Assembly: GCF_023721795.1 (NCBI RefSeq)
Contig: NZ_JAMQYE010000001.1
Coordinates: 124,001 to 188,000, forward strand
DNA length: 64,000 nt
Direction: 5' to 3'
Source of the DNA: Zeimonas sediminis
GTDB lineage: Bacteria; Pseudomonadota; Gammaproteobacteria; Burkholderiales; Burkholderiaceae_E
Numbering within the stretch: position 1 is the stretch's first letter; every line of letters starts with the position of its first letter. The notes under the pieces were generated by a model. It was not told where the DNA came from, made no database searches, and saw only the letters and a program-made list of their open reading frames with translations. Below, piece by piece: positions 8,947 through 20,005 of the stretch. Made by a program: the position numbers and the translations under genes.

Positions 8947-9698
8947 ACCCCGCTCGCCCCCTGGAGAACCAGGTCGCGCTGGTCACCGGCGCCTCCCGCG
9001 GCATCGGCCGCGCGATCGCGCTGGAACTCGGCCGCCGCGGCGCCTTCGTGATCGGCACCGCGACCAGCGAATCCGGCGCCTCGGCGATCTCGGCCGGGCT
9101 CGCCGGGGCCGGCGTCGCCGGCCGCGGCGAAGCGATGGACGTCAACGACGCTGCGCGCTGCGAGGCCCTGGTCGAGGCGATCCAGAAGGAGAAGGGCGGC
9201 GTCTCCATCCTGGTCAACAACGCCGGCATCACCCGCGACAACCTCGCGATGCGCATGAAGGACGACGAGTGGCAGTCGGTGATCGACACCAACCTCAGCG
9301 CCGTCTTCCGGATGTCGCGGCTCGTGATGCGCCCGATGATGAAGGCCAAGTACGGCCGCATCGTCAACATCACCTCGGTCGTCGGTTCGAGCGGCAACCC
9401 GGGGCAGGCGAACTACGCGGCGGCCAAGGCCGGCGTCGCCGGCATGACCCGGGCGCTGGCGCGCGAGCTCGGCAGCCGGAACATCACGGTCAATTGCGTG
9501 GCGCCCGGCTTCATCGACACCGACATGACCCGCAGCCTGACCGAGCAGCAGACTTCGGCGCTGCTCCAGCAGATTCCCGCGGGCCGCTTCGGCCAGCCCG
9601 AGGACATCGCCGATGCGGTGGCCTTCCTCGCAGGGCCGCAGGCGGGCTACGTGACCGGGGTCACGCTGCACGTAAACGGTGGGATGTACATGGAATGA
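8943..9698 (+). CDS. fabG: 3-oxoacyl-ACP reductase
   Basis: 251-residue classical short-chain dehydrogenase. The NADPH motif GASRGIG is at 16-22, NNAG at 92-95, and the catalytic Ser145, Tyr158 and Lys162 have the S-x12-Y-x3-K spacing of E. coli FabG. The C-terminal GYVTGVTLHVNGGMYM is diagnostic. It overlaps fabD by 4 bases and is followed by 184 bases leading to acpP, which probably has its own promoter. Confidence 0.96.
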   Translation: MNPARPLENQVALVTGASRGIGRAIALELGRRGAFVIGTATSESGASAISAGLAGAGVAGRGEAMDVNDAARCEALVEAIQKEKGGVSILVNNAGITRDNLAMRMKDDEWQSVIDTNLSAVFRMSRLVMRPMMKAKYGRIVNITSVVGSSGNPGQANYAAAKAGVAGMTRALARELGSRNITVNCVAPGFIDTDMTRSLTEQQTSALLQQIPAGRFGQPEDIADAVAFLAGPQAGYVTGVTLHVNGGMYME

Positions 9699-9882
9699 AG
9701 GACGTTCGCGGAAGATCGCGAGCGTTCGGTCCGGATTGCGGCGGCATCGCAGGCCGTCCGGATCTAGGGGGCGCCTCGATCGGGGCTGTTGACCGACCGA
9801 AGTGCTATACAATCGCGCCGCGCCGGCGAGCCTGGGACTGCATCGCAGGGGGCCGTGGCGGCGTGGCCAAAGGAGCAAGGAA

Positions 9883-10122
9883 ATGGAAAGCATCGAACAG
9901 CGCGTCAAGAAGATCGTCGCCGAACAACTCGGCGTCAACGAAGCCGACATCAAGAACGAGTCGTCCTTCGTCGACGATCTGGGCGCAGACTCGCTCGACA
10001 CGGTCGAGCTGGTGATGGCGCTCGAGGACGAGTTCGAGACCGAGATCCCCGACGAAGAGGCCGAGAAGATCACCACGGTCCAGCAGGCGATCGACTACGT
10101 GAAGGCGCACTCGAAGGCCTGA
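9883..10122 (+). CDS. acpP: Acyl carrier protein
   Basis: 79 residues and strongly acidic. The phosphopantetheine attachment site is Ser37 in [11 protein letters not shown]. The start at 9883 is preceded by AGGAG at 9871-9875. A TATACAAT -10-like sequence lies at 9806-9813, about 70 bases upstream, in keeping with the high, separate expression of acpP, although no well-spaced -35 is evident. fabF follows after 64 bases. Confidence 0.98.
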   Translation: MESIEQRVKKIVAEQLGVNEADIKNESSFVDDLGADSLDTVELVMALEDEFETEIPDEEAEKITTVQQAIDYVKAHSKA

Positions 10123-10186
10123 GCGCGGCGAATCGCCGGGCCCGGTTTGCCGGTCACCGCAATCTGATCTGTCCAGGAGCAGCACC

Positions 10187-11422
10187 GTGAGTCGACGCCG
10201 TGTCGTGGTCACCGGCCTGGGGGTGGTTTCCCCGGTCGGCAACGATGTTTCGTCCGCCTGGCAGAACCTGGTGGCCGGCAAGTCGGGCATTTCCCGGATC
10301 ACCCGCTTCGACGCGTCGGCCTTCCCGACGCAGATCGCCGGGGTGGTCAAGGATTTCGATGTGTCGGAGTACATGGCCTCGAAAGAGGCGCGTCACTTCG
10401 ACACCTTCGTGCACTACGGCATCGCAGCCGGCGTGCAGGCGCTCCGCGACAGCGGGCTGTCGGTCGACGAGTCGAACGCCGATCGGGTCGGCGTCATCAT
10501 CGGCTCGGGCATCGGCGGCCTGCCGCTGATCGAGCACACGCACGACGAACTGAAGAACCGCGGCGTGCGCCGGCTGTCGCCGTTCTTCGTCCCCGGTTCG
10601 ATCATCAACATGATCTCCGGGCAGATGTCGATCATGTACGGGCTCAAGGGCCCGAACTACGCGCTGGTCAGCGCCTGCACCACCGGCCTGCACTGCATCG
10701 GCGACGCGGCGCGGCTGATCCAGTACGGCGACGCCGACGCGATCCTCGCAGGCGGCGCCGAGTGCACGGTGTCGCCGCTGGGGTTGGGAGGCTTCTGCGC
10801 GGCGCGCGCGCTGTCGACCCGCAACGACGATCCCGAGACCGCCAGCCGGCCCTGGGACCGCGATCGCGACGGTTTCGTGCTCGGCGAGGGCGCCGGCGTG
10901 ATGATGCTCGAGGAATACGAGCAGGCCAAGGCGCGCGGCGCGAAGATCTACGCGGAGATCGTCGGCTTCGGCATGAGCGCCGACGCGCATCACATCACGG
11001 CGCCCGACATGGACGGCCCGCGCCGCTGCATGCTGAACGCGCTGCGCGACGCCAAGGTCGGCACCGACGCGATCCACTACCTGAACGCGCACGGCACGTC
11101 CACGCCCCTGGGCGACAAGAACGAGACCGACGCGATCAAGGCGGCGCTGGGCGAAGACAACGCCCGCAAGCTGGTGGTGAATTCCACCAAGTCGATGACC
11201 GGCCACCTGCTGGGCGGGGCGGGCGGCATCGAGAGCGTCTTCACCGCGCTGGCGATCCACCACCAGGTCTCGCCGCCGACGATCAACATCTTCAACCAGG
11301 ATCCGGAGTGCGATCTCGACTACTGCGCGAACGAGGCGCGGCAGATGAAGATCGACTACGCGATGAAGAACTCGTTCGGCTTCGGCGGCACGAACGGGAC
11401 GCTGGTCCTGAAGCGGGTCTGA
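10187..11422 (+). CDS. fabF: 3-oxoacyl-ACP synthase II (KAS II)
   Basis: 411 residues with a GTG start at 10187 preceded by CAGGAG. It elongates acyl-ACP by condensation with malonyl-ACP. The catalytic Cys164 is in ALVSACTTG, and the two histidines are in LNAHGTSTPLGD and KSMTGHLLGGAGG, followed by the FGFGGTNGTLVL C-terminus. It is the last gene of the fatty-acid cluster. Confidence 0.97.
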   Translation: MSRRRVVVTGLGVVSPVGNDVSSAWQNLVAGKSGISRITRFDASAFPTQIAGVVKDFDVSEYMASKEARHFDTFVHYGIAAGVQALRDSGLSVDESNADRVGVIIGSGIGGLPLIEHTHDELKNRGVRRLSPFFVPGSIINMISGQMSIMYGLKGPNYALVSACTTGLHCIGDAARLIQYGDADAILAGGAECTVSPLGLGGFCAARALSTRNDDPETASRPWDRDRDGFVLGEGAGVMMLEEYEQAKARGAKIYAEIVGFGMSADAHHITAPDMDGPRRCMLNALRDAKVGTDAIHYLNAHGTSTPLGDKNETDAIKAALGEDNARKLVVNSTKSMTGHLLGGAGGIESVFTALAIHHQVSPPTINIFNQDPECDLDYCANEARQMKIDYAMKNSFGFGGTNGTLVLKRV

Positions 11423-11453
11423 CCCCGCCGCCTCGAGGGGCGAAACCCTGTCC

Positions 11454-11900
11454 GTGTCCGACGACGCGACCGGCTTCGAGATCGCGGTGCGACCCTCGAG
11501 GGCGGTGCGAGCGCTGCGTGCCTCGGTCGTCGGGCTCGGCGTCGTCGGCTTCGCGCTCGCCGCCTGGCTGTCCCGGGGCCGCGAAAACGGCTGGATTCTT
11601 CTCGCGCTGGGAGCGATGATGCTGTGGGCCGGGTGGCGTCATTCCGGCTTCGGCCTGAGCTGGGGCGCACTGCGGGTCTCGGCCGACGGCAGGGCCGCGT
11701 GGCGGCCCGAGGGGGGCGGATTCGAGCCGGTCCGCATCGAGCGCTGGTTTTCCGGCGAGGGGCTCGTCTGGCTCAGGATGCGAGGCGCGGAGGGTGACCG
11801 CCGCGACGTCCTCGTCGGGCGGGCCGGGCTGGCCGACGACGACTGGCGCAGGCTCTGCGCGTGGCTGGTCTGGATGCGACGGGGGCGGTCCGCGGGGTGA
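11454..11900 (+). CDS. Small membrane protein of unknown function
   Basis: 148 residues with a GTG start. Two adjacent hydrophobic segments at about 22-40 and 47-61 suggest a membrane hairpin, followed by a soluble Arg/Trp-rich domain (WLRMRGAEGDRRDV, DDWRRLCAWLVWMRRG). The topology resembles YgfX/CptA-type proteins, but I cannot claim membership. In related genomes this place, between fabF and mucD, often holds rpoE-rseA-rseB with a similar small membrane protein. The 191 bases after it show no gene. Confidence 0.55.
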   Translation: MSDDATGFEIAVRPSRAVRALRASVVGLGVVGFALAAWLSRGRENGWILLALGAMMLWAGWRHSGFGLSWGALRVSADGRAAWRPEGGGFEPVRIERWFSGEGLVWLRMRGAEGDRRDVLVGRAGLADDDWRRLCAWLVWMRRGRSAG

Positions 11901-12091
11901 GCGGCAGGGGCGCCGGATCGGCCCAGGGCACCGCCGCGCCGGATCGGCCGAGCGGCGCCCGCGCCACCGTCAAGGGTCTTGAAATCCGCCGCAACGGCTC
12001 GCATCTTGCAGGGAAAGGTCGGCGCGCGCCGCACGACCCCGTTTCGTGCGCCGAGTCAGGCGATCGTTAAACCGAGGACAACGACAGACCG

Positions 12092-13558
12092 ATGAAAAAG
12101 CTGATCCTGGCGCTCGCGATGACGAGCGCGAGCCTGTTCATGGCGCCGGGCCCGCAGGCCCAGCCTGTCAGGCTGCCCGATTTCGCCGATCTGGTCGAGC
12201 AGGCCGGACCCGCGGTCGTCAACATCCGCACCACCGCGCGGCTCAGCGCCGAGCGCGGCGGCTCGTCGGGCTTCCCGTTCCCGCTGCCCGAGGGGATGGA
12301 CGAGAACGACCCGATGTTCGAGTTCTTCAGGCGCTTCTTCCCGCCGCGCCAGCCCGGCGAGCCGGGCCAGCGCGGGCCCAACGGCCAGCGCGGGCCGGGC
12401 CAGGAAGTGCCGCGCGGCGTCGGCTCGGGCTTCATCATCTCGGCGGACGGCTACATCCTGACCAACCAGCACGTCGTCGACGGCGCCGACGAGATCTACG
12501 TGACCCTCACCGACAAGCGCGAGCTGCGCGGCAAGGTGATCGGCTCGGATCGCCGCACCGACGTCGCGCTGGTCAAGATCGACGCGCAGCGCCTGCCCAC
12601 GCTGAAGATCGGCGACTCGTCGAAGCTGCGGGTCGGCGAGTGGGTGGTGGCGATCGGCTCGCCCTTCGGGCTCGACAACACGGTCACCGCCGGCATCGTG
12701 TCGGCCAAGAGCCGCGACACCGGCGACTACCTGCCCTTCATCCAGACCGACGTCGCGGTCAACCCGGGCAACTCCGGCGGCCCGCTGCTGAACATGGCGG
12801 GCGAGGTCGTCGGCATCAACTCGCAGATCTACAGCCGCACCGGCGGCTTCATGGGCATCTCGTTCGCGATCCCGATCGACGAGGCGATGCGCGTGGCCGA
12901 CCAGTTGCGCGAGACCGGCCGGGTGATCCGCGGCCGCATCGGCGTCGGCATCGCCGAGGTGACGCGCGACGTTGCCGAGCCGCTCGGGCTGCCGCGCGCC
13001 GCCGGCGCGCTGGTGCGCAGCGTGGAGCGCGGCGGTCCGGCCGAGAAGGCCGGCGTCGAGGTCGGCGACATCATCCTTCGATTCGACGGCCGGCAGATCG
13101 ACCGGGCGAGCGACCTGCCGCGGCTGGTCGGCGGCACCAAGCCGGGCACGCAGGTCACGATGCAGGTCTGGCGGCGCGGGCAGCAGCGCGACCTGAGCAT
13201 CACGGTCGACGAACTGAAGCCCGAGGCGACGGCCCGGGCCGGTGGCCAGGGCTCGCCCGGCCAGCAGGCGCCGGCGCAGCCGGAGATGACGGCGCTCGGC
13301 CTGGCGGTGGTCGACATTCCCGCCGAGCGCCAGTCGCAGCTGCGGATCAGCGGCGGCGTTCTGGTGCAGGGGGTCGAGGGCGCGGCGGCGCGCGCCGGCC
13401 TGCGCGCCGGCGACATCGTGCTCGCGGTCAACAACACCGCGGTCACCAGCGCGAGCCAGTTCGCGCAGCTGGTCGGGAAGCTCGACCGCTCCCGCACGGC
13501 CGTGCTGCTGGTGCGTCGCGGCGACAGCGCTCAGTACGTGCCGATCCGGCCCGAGTGA
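12092..13558 (+). CDS. mucD: Periplasmic serine endoprotease, DegP/MucD family
   Basis: 488 residues with an N-terminal signal peptide (about 1-24, cut after AQA-Q region). The trypsin-like domain has the triad His127 (TNQHVVDG), Asp157 (RRTDVALVKI) and Ser228 (GNSGGPLLN). Two PDZ domains follow at about 270-375 and 400-485. A Pro/Gly/Gln-rich loop at 84-108 corresponds to the LA-loop region. It degrades misfolded envelope proteins. It lies just before lepA as in other betaproteobacteria, but without the usual rpoE-rseAB genes in front. Confidence 0.92.
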   Translation: MKKLILALAMTSASLFMAPGPQAQPVRLPDFADLVEQAGPAVVNIRTTARLSAERGGSSGFPFPLPEGMDENDPMFEFFRRFFPPRQPGEPGQRGPNGQRGPGQEVPRGVGSGFIISADGYILTNQHVVDGADEIYVTLTDKRELRGKVIGSDRRTDVALVKIDAQRLPTLKIGDSSKLRVGEWVVAIGSPFGLDNTVTAGIVSAKSRDTGDYLPFIQTDVAVNPGNSGGPLLNMAGEVVGINSQIYSRTGGFMGISFAIPIDEAMRVADQLRETGRVIRGRIGVGIAEVTRDVAEPLGLPRAAGALVRSVERGGPAEKAGVEVGDIILRFDGRQIDRASDLPRLVGGTKPGTQVTMQVWRRGQQRDLSITVDELKPEATARAGGQGSPGQQAPAQPEMTALGLAVVDIPAERQSQLRISGGVLVQGVEGAAARAGLRAGDIVLAVNNTAVTSASQFAQLVGKLDRSRTAVLLVRRGDSAQYVPIRPE

Positions 13559-13633
13559 GCGCGCGCCGGCGCCCGGCGCTTCGCAGCGCTGCCGGCGGGC
13601 CCGGCTGCTAAAATCTCCGGTTTGCCCCGGTCC

Positions 13634-13667
13634 GGGCGCCGCGCCGCCGAAAGGCGGCCCGGCGCCC
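13634..13667 (+). promoter_or_regulatory. Strong GC-rich stem-loop in the lepA leader
   Basis: GGGCGCC (13634-13640) pairs with GGCGCCC (13661-13667), and an inner CCGCC/GGCGG stem closes a GAAA tetraloop. It sits between a TAAAAT -10-like sequence near 13606 and the lepA start at 13699. No U-run follows, so it is more likely a leader structure or mRNA stabiliser than an intrinsic terminator. Confidence 0.45.
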
Positions 13668-13698
13668 GCGGCCAGCAGCCTCCGCCACCCAGGGCCCG

Positions 13699-15504
<1,806 letters not shown>

Positions 15505-15531
15505 CGCAACCCTCCCCCGGATCCTCCCACG

Positions 15532-16428
15532 ATGAACTTCGCGCTGTTGCTCTTCCTGCTTCTGGTCGTCACCTTCGCGGCCTGGGTGGCCGACCGCTTC
15601 GTGTTCGCGCCCCGGCGCGCGCGGGCGGCCGACGCCGCGCTTGCCGGCTTCGACCGCGACGCCGCGCCCGGCCTCAGGGCTTCGGGCGGGGAAGGGGCGG
15701 TGGCCGCCGAGCGCCAGGCCCTTCGCGAGAAGCTCGAGCGTCAGCCGATCTGGCTCGAGTACACCGCCGGCCTGTTCCCGGTCATCCTGCTCGTGTTCGG
15801 GCTGCGCTCCTTCGTGGCCGAGCCGTTCAAGATCCCTTCGGAGTCGATGCTGCCCACGCTGGTGGTCGGCGACCTGATCCTGGTGAACAAGTTCAGCTAC
15901 GGCCTGCGACTGCCGGTGATCCACACCAAGATCCTCGACACCGGCTCGCCGCAGCGCGGCGACGTGATGGTGTTCCGCTACCCGAGCGATCCCTCGGTCG
16001 ACTACATCAAGCGGGTGATCGGCGTGCCGGGCGACGTGGTCGCCTACCAGGACAAGCGGCTGTCGATCAACGGGCAGCCGGTTCCGCTGGAGCGGGACGG
16101 CGAGTTCGAGGATCGCCGGCGGCTCACGATCGCTCCGCAATATTCAGAAAAGGTGGGAGAAACCTCCCATAAGATATTGACAGAATTGGAAAAACCGCCT
16201 TTCATACAGCCGATGGAGCGGTTTCCCCACTTCGAGAAGTGCCGCTACGACAGCCGGGGCGTCACCTGCACCGTGCCCGACGGCCATTACTTCGTGATGG
16301 GCGACAACCGGGAGAACAGCCTCGACAGCCGATTCTGGGGCTTCGTTCCGGAAGGCAACATCGTCGGCAAGGCCTTCTTCATCTGGATGAACTTCGGCGA
16401 CCTTTCCCGGATCGGAAGCTTCGAATGA
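15532..16428 (+). CDS. lepB: Signal peptidase I
   Basis: 298 residues. Two N-terminal membrane helices (about 1-22 and 77-95) precede the periplasmic catalytic domain. The catalytic Ser105 lies in PSESMLPT and Lys160 in SVDYIKRVIG; GDNRENSLDSRFWG near the end is box E. Codon use is odd in a short patch at about 16139-16206, where AT-rich codons interrupt otherwise GC-saturated sequence (see findings). Its stop overlaps the DUF4845 start (ATGA). Confidence 0.96.
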   Translation: MNFALLLFLLLVVTFAAWVADRFVFAPRRARAADAALAGFDRDAAPGLRASGGEGAVAAERQALREKLERQPIWLEYTAGLFPVILLVFGLRSFVAEPFKIPSESMLPTLVVGDLILVNKFSYGLRLPVIHTKILDTGSPQRGDVMVFRYPSDPSVDYIKRVIGVPGDVVAYQDKRLSINGQPVPLERDGEFEDRRRLTIAPQYSEKVGETSHKILTELEKPPFIQPMERFPHFEKCRYDSRGVTCTVPDGHYFVMGDNRENSLDSRFWGFVPEGNIVGKAFFIWMNFGDLSRIGSFE

Positions 16429-16829
16429 GCCCAATCAACACCCTGGTACCCGTGGCCGGTTCCCGCACCCGCCTCCCGCACCGGCGAGCGCAGCGCGGGT
16501 TGTCGCTGATCGGCCTGCTGTTCGTCGCGGCGATCGTCATCGGGATCGCGGTCGTCGCGATGCGGATCGTCCCGTCGGCGCTCGAGTACATGGCGATCAA
16601 GGGCGCGGTCGAGAAGGTGGTCACCTCGGGCGCGCCGAGTGCGCGCGAGGTCCAGGTCGCCTTCGACCGGTTCGCGGCAGTCGACGACATCACGTCGATC
16701 AACGGGCGCGACCTGATCGTCGAGAAGGTCGACGGCGCGACCGTCGTCTCCTTCTCCTACGAGAAGCGGATCGAACTCGCCGGCCCGGTGTCGCTGATCA
16801 TCCACTATCACGGCAGCAGCCGTCGCTGA
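16425..16829 (+). CDS. DUF4845 membrane protein
   Basis: 134 residues. A basic N-terminus ([12 protein letters not shown]) is followed by one membrane helix (about 28-45, [22 protein letters not shown]) and a short periplasmic domain, matching the DUF4845 proteins found between lepB and rnc in many beta- and gammaproteobacteria. The N-terminal GLSLIGLL resembles a prepilin-like segment. Function is unknown. It starts inside the lepB stop (ATGA) and is followed by rnc after 34 bases. Confidence 0.75.
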   Translation: MSPINTLVPVAGSRTRLPHRRAQRGLSLIGLLFVAAIVIGIAVVAMRIVPSALEYMAIKGAVEKVVTSGAPSAREVQVAFDRFAAVDDITSINGRDLIVEKVDGATVVSFSYEKRIELAGPVSLIIHYHGSSRR

Positions 16830-16863
16830 CCGCGGCGGCCGCTCCTCCTGGCCAGCGCGCGGA

Positions 16864-17589
16864 ATGGACCTCGACCGCCTGCAGCAGCTGATCGGGCATC
16901 GATTCGCCGACGAGGCACTGCTGCGCCAGGCGCTCACGCACCGCAGCTACGGCCAGCCGAACAACGAGCGGCTCGAGTTCCTCGGCGACTCGGTGCTGAA
17001 CTGTGTCGTCGCTTCGATGCTGTACCGGCATTTCGGCCGGCTCGACGAAGGCGATCTCTCGCGGCTGCGCTCGAACCTGGTCAAGCAGCAGGCGCTCTAC
17101 GAGATCGCGCAGCGCCTCGGCCTGTCCGAGCAGCTGCTGCTCGGCGAGGGAGAGCTGCGCAGCGGCGGCCATCGCCGGCCGTCGATCCTGGCCGACGCGC
17201 TGGAAGGCATCTTCGGCGCGGTCTTCCTCGATGCCGGATTCGAGGCCGCCGCGAGGGCCATCACCTCGCTGTACGAGCCGGTGCTGCGCGCGGTCGACCC
17301 GCTCACGCTGGGCAAGGACGCCAAGACGCTGCTGCAGGAGTGGCTGCAGAGCCGCAAGCTCCCGTTGCCCGTGTACTCGGTCGTCGCCACCCACGGCGCG
17401 GCGCACAGCCAGATGTTCGAGGTCGAGTGCGCGATCCCCAAGCTGCAGATCCAGGTCCTCGGCAGCGGCGCCAGCCGGCGGGCGGCCGAGCAGGGCGCCG
17501 CGCGGCGCGCGCTCGAGGCCGCCCAGGCCGCGATGCCGGCCGAGCGCAAGCGCGCCCGCGCACGCGGCGACGCGCCCGCAGCCGCCTGA
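16864..17589 (+). CDS. rnc: Ribonuclease III
   Basis: 241 residues. The RNase III signature [11 protein letters not shown] (36-46) carries the metal-binding acidic residues, and [17 protein letters not shown] contributes the second acidic pair. A C-terminal double-stranded-RNA-binding domain covers about 155-222, followed by a basic Ala/Arg tail. It processes rRNA precursors and is in the standard rnc-era-recO order. Confidence 0.96.
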   Translation: MDLDRLQQLIGHRFADEALLRQALTHRSYGQPNNERLEFLGDSVLNCVVASMLYRHFGRLDEGDLSRLRSNLVKQQALYEIAQRLGLSEQLLLGEGELRSGGHRRPSILADALEGIFGAVFLDAGFEAAARAITSLYEPVLRAVDPLTLGKDAKTLLQEWLQSRKLPLPVYSVVATHGAAHSQMFEVECAIPKLQIQVLGSGASRRAAEQGAARRALEAAQAAMPAERKRARARGDAPAAA

Positions 17590-17640
17590 GCGGCGGCACG
17601 CCGGATCCCGCGCTTCCCCGAACCTCTCTTGCGGCACGTG

Positions 17641-18543
17641 ATGAACGAACCCGACAAGCCGGCCACTCACCGCAGCGGCCACGTCGCGATCGTCGGCAGG
17701 CCCAACGTCGGCAAGTCGACGCTGCTCAACCGGATGGTCGGCCAGAAGCTCTCGATCACCTCCGACCGTCCGCAGACCACGCGCCACCGGATCGCCGGCA
17801 TCGTGACCCGCCCCGACGCGCAACTGGTGTTCATCGACAGCCCCGGCTACCAGACCCGCAGCGGCGGCGCGCTGAACCGGGTGCTCAATCGCACCGCGGT
17901 GCAGGTCGCCGAGGATGCCGACGTCGTCGTGCTGGTCTGCGACGCGCGCGGCTGGACCGCGGCCGACGAGCGGATCGCGAAGCTGCTGCCCGCCGACCGG
18001 CCGGTGCTGCTGGCGATCAACAAGGTCGATGCGGTGCCCGACAAGGCCCGGCTGCTCGACCTGGTGAAGCGGGCCACCGCCTGCCGCGACTTCGACGAGG
18101 TGGTGCCGATCAGCGCGAAGACCGGCCGGCAGGTCCCGCTGCTGCTCGACCTTTGCGCGGCGCGCCTGCCCGAGGGGCCGCCGATGTACGACCCGGACTC
18201 GCTGACCGATCGCAGCGAGCGCTTCCTGGCCGCCGAGCTGATCCGTGAGAAGCTGTTCCGCCGCCTCGGCGACGAGGTGCCGTACGACAGCACCGTCGAG
18301 ATCGAGCGCTTCGAGGAGCTGCCGAAGCTGCGTCGCATCCACGCGGCGATCCTGATCGAGCGGGAAGGGCAGAAGCCGATCGTTCTGGGCGCCGGCGGCG
18401 AGCGGATCAAGCGGATCGCCACCGAGGCCCGGCAGGACCTCGAGAAGCTGTTCGGCTGCAAGGTCTACCTCGAGCTGTTCGTCAAGGTGAAGTCGGGCTG
18501 GGCGGCCAGCGAGCAGAGCCTGCGCGCCTATGGCTACGAGTAG
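17641..18543 (+). CDS. era: GTPase Era
   Basis: 300 residues from ATG 17641; TTG 17629 and GTG 17638 are alternative starts. The G1 loop GRPNVGKST is at 19-27, G3 is DSPGY, and NKVD is G4. A C-terminal KH domain carries the VLGAGGERIKRI loop. Era binds the 3' end of 16S rRNA and checks 30S maturation. Its last 14 bases overlap recO. Confidence 0.96.
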   Translation: MNEPDKPATHRSGHVAIVGRPNVGKSTLLNRMVGQKLSITSDRPQTTRHRIAGIVTRPDAQLVFIDSPGYQTRSGGALNRVLNRTAVQVAEDADVVVLVCDARGWTAADERIAKLLPADRPVLLAINKVDAVPDKARLLDLVKRATACRDFDEVVPISAKTGRQVPLLLDLCAARLPEGPPMYDPDSLTDRSERFLAAELIREKLFRRLGDEVPYDSTVEIERFEELPKLRRIHAAILIEREGQKPIVLGAGGERIKRIATEARQDLEKLFGCKVYLELFVKVKSGWAASEQSLRAYGYE

Positions 18544-19237
18544 GACCAGCGCCGCCGCCTTCCTGCTGCACTCGACGCCGTACCGCGAAACCAGCCTGGT
18601 CGTCGACCTGTTCACCCGCGAGCACGGCCGCATCGCGGCGGTCGCCAAGGGCGCGAAGCGGCCGCGCTCGGCGCTGCGGGCGGTGTTGCTGCAGTTCCAG
18701 CCGCTGGTGGCCAGCTGGACCGGCAACCGCGAGCTGCGCACGCTGACCGGCGCCGAGTGGACCGGCGGCCTGCCCGCGCCGCAGGGCGACGCGCTGCTCT
18801 GCGCCTTCTACCTGAACGAGTTGCTGATGCGCCTGCTGCCGCGCGAGGACGCGCACCCGGCGCTGTACGACGCGTACGAGCAGGCGCTGCGCGAGCTGTC
18901 CGAAGGCGCGCCCGCCGACGAGACGCTGCGCCGCTTCGAGTGGCTGCTGCTGCGCGAGACCGGCTACGCGCCGGATCTCGGGCACGATGCCTCGCAGCGG
19001 CCGATCGAGGCGGGGCGCCGGTACCGCTGGAGCCCGGGCGGCGGCTTCGTGGCGGCCGATCCCGGCGAGCCCTCGACGGTGGCCGGCGCCACGCTGCGCG
19101 AGCTCGCCGAGGGGCGGTTCGCGTCCGCGGCCAGCCGCCAGCAGGCAAAATACCTGACGCGCGCGATCCTGGCCCATCACCTGGACGGCGCTCCGCTAAA
19201 CACCCGGCAGATCCTGATCGACCTGCACAAGCTCTGA
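18530..19237 (+). CDS. recO: DNA repair protein RecO
   Basis: 235 residues. An N-terminal OB-fold (FLLHSTPYRETSLVVDLFTREHGRIAAVAKGAKRP region) precedes a helical domain. RecO loads RecA together with RecR. The zinc-finger cysteines of some RecO proteins are absent. It begins within the era coding sequence with a 14-base overlap, which implies translational coupling. Confidence 0.93.
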   Translation: MATSRTSAAAFLLHSTPYRETSLVVDLFTREHGRIAAVAKGAKRPRSALRAVLLQFQPLVASWTGNRELRTLTGAEWTGGLPAPQGDALLCAFYLNELLMRLLPREDAHPALYDAYEQALRELSEGAPADETLRRFEWLLLRETGYAPDLGHDASQRPIEAGRRYRWSPGGGFVAADPGEPSTVAGATLRELAEGRFASAASRQQAKYLTRAILAHHLDGAPLNTRQILIDLHKL

Positions 19238-19243
19238 AGCACC

Positions 19244-20005
19244 ATGATCGAACTCGGCGTCAACATCGACCACGTGGCCACCGTCCGGCAGGCCCGGCGA
19301 ACCTGGGAGCCCGACCCGGTCTGGGCGGCGGTCGAGGCGCACCTGGGCGGCGCCGACGGCATCACCGTGCACCTGCGCGAAGACCGCCGGCACATCCAGG
19401 ACGACGACGTGCGCCGGCTGCGCGAGCTCACCCACATCAAGCTGAACCTGGAGATGGCGGCGACCGACGAGATGGTCGGCATCGCCTGCGCGCTGAAGCC
19501 CGAGATGGCGATGCTGGTGCCCGAGGGGCGCCACGAGGTCACCACCGAGGGCGGGCTGGACATCGTGTCGCAGGAGTCGCGGCTGCGCGAGGTCATCGCC
19601 AGGCTGGCCGACGCCGGCATCGTCACCAGCGTCTTCATCGATGCCGAGCTGCAGCAGGTCGAGGCGGCGCGGCGGATCGGCGCCAGGGTCTGCGAGATCC
19701 ACACCGGCCCCTACGCCCATGCATTCCACGCCCGCGGGCGCGACCCGGAGAGCCCTGCGGTCATCGCCGAGCTGGCCCGCATCCGCGCCGCCGGCGAGGC
19801 GATCCTCGCCCACGGCATGCGCTTCAACGCCGGCCACGCGCTGAACTACTTCAACGTGCAGCCGGTCGCCCGGCTGGCGGGCGTGCGCGAGCTGCACATC
19901 GGCCACGCGATCGTCTCGCGGGCGATGTTCGTGGGGATGCGCGAGGCGGTGCGCGAGATGAAGCGGCTGATCCGCGAGGCGGCCGCCACCGGTCCGGCGC
20001 GATGA
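19244..20005 (+). CDS. pdxJ: Pyridoxine 5'-phosphate synthase
   Basis: 253-residue TIM-barrel enzyme that condenses 1-deoxyxylulose 5-phosphate with 3-amino-2-oxopropyl phosphate to give vitamin B6 phosphate. Recognisable segments are the N-terminal LGVNIDHVATVRQAR, HLREDRRHI, EIHTGPYAH and FNAGHALNYFNV. Its stop overlaps the acpS start (ATGA). Confidence 0.97.
   Translation: MIELGVNIDHVATVRQARRTWEPDPVWAAVEAHLGGADGITVHLREDRRHIQDDDVRRLRELTHIKLNLEMAATDEMVGIACALKPEMAMLVPEGRHEVTTEGGLDIVSQESRLREVIARLADAGIVTSVFIDAELQQVEAARRIGARVCEIHTGPYAHAFHARGRDPESPAVIAELARIRAAGEAILAHGMRFNAGHALNYFNVQPVARLAGVRELHIGHAIVSRAMFVGMREAVREMKRLIREAAATGPAR

Noticed and set aside
9789-9813. TTGACC (9789-9794) as the -35 of an acpP promoter with TATACAAT
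   Set aside because: The spacer is only about 11-13 bases, too short for a sigma-70 promoter; only the -10-like sequence is kept as a hint.
16177-16182. TTGACA inside lepB as a definite promoter
   Set aside because: No good -10 lies 16-18 bases downstream; it is kept only as part of the AT-rich patch finding.
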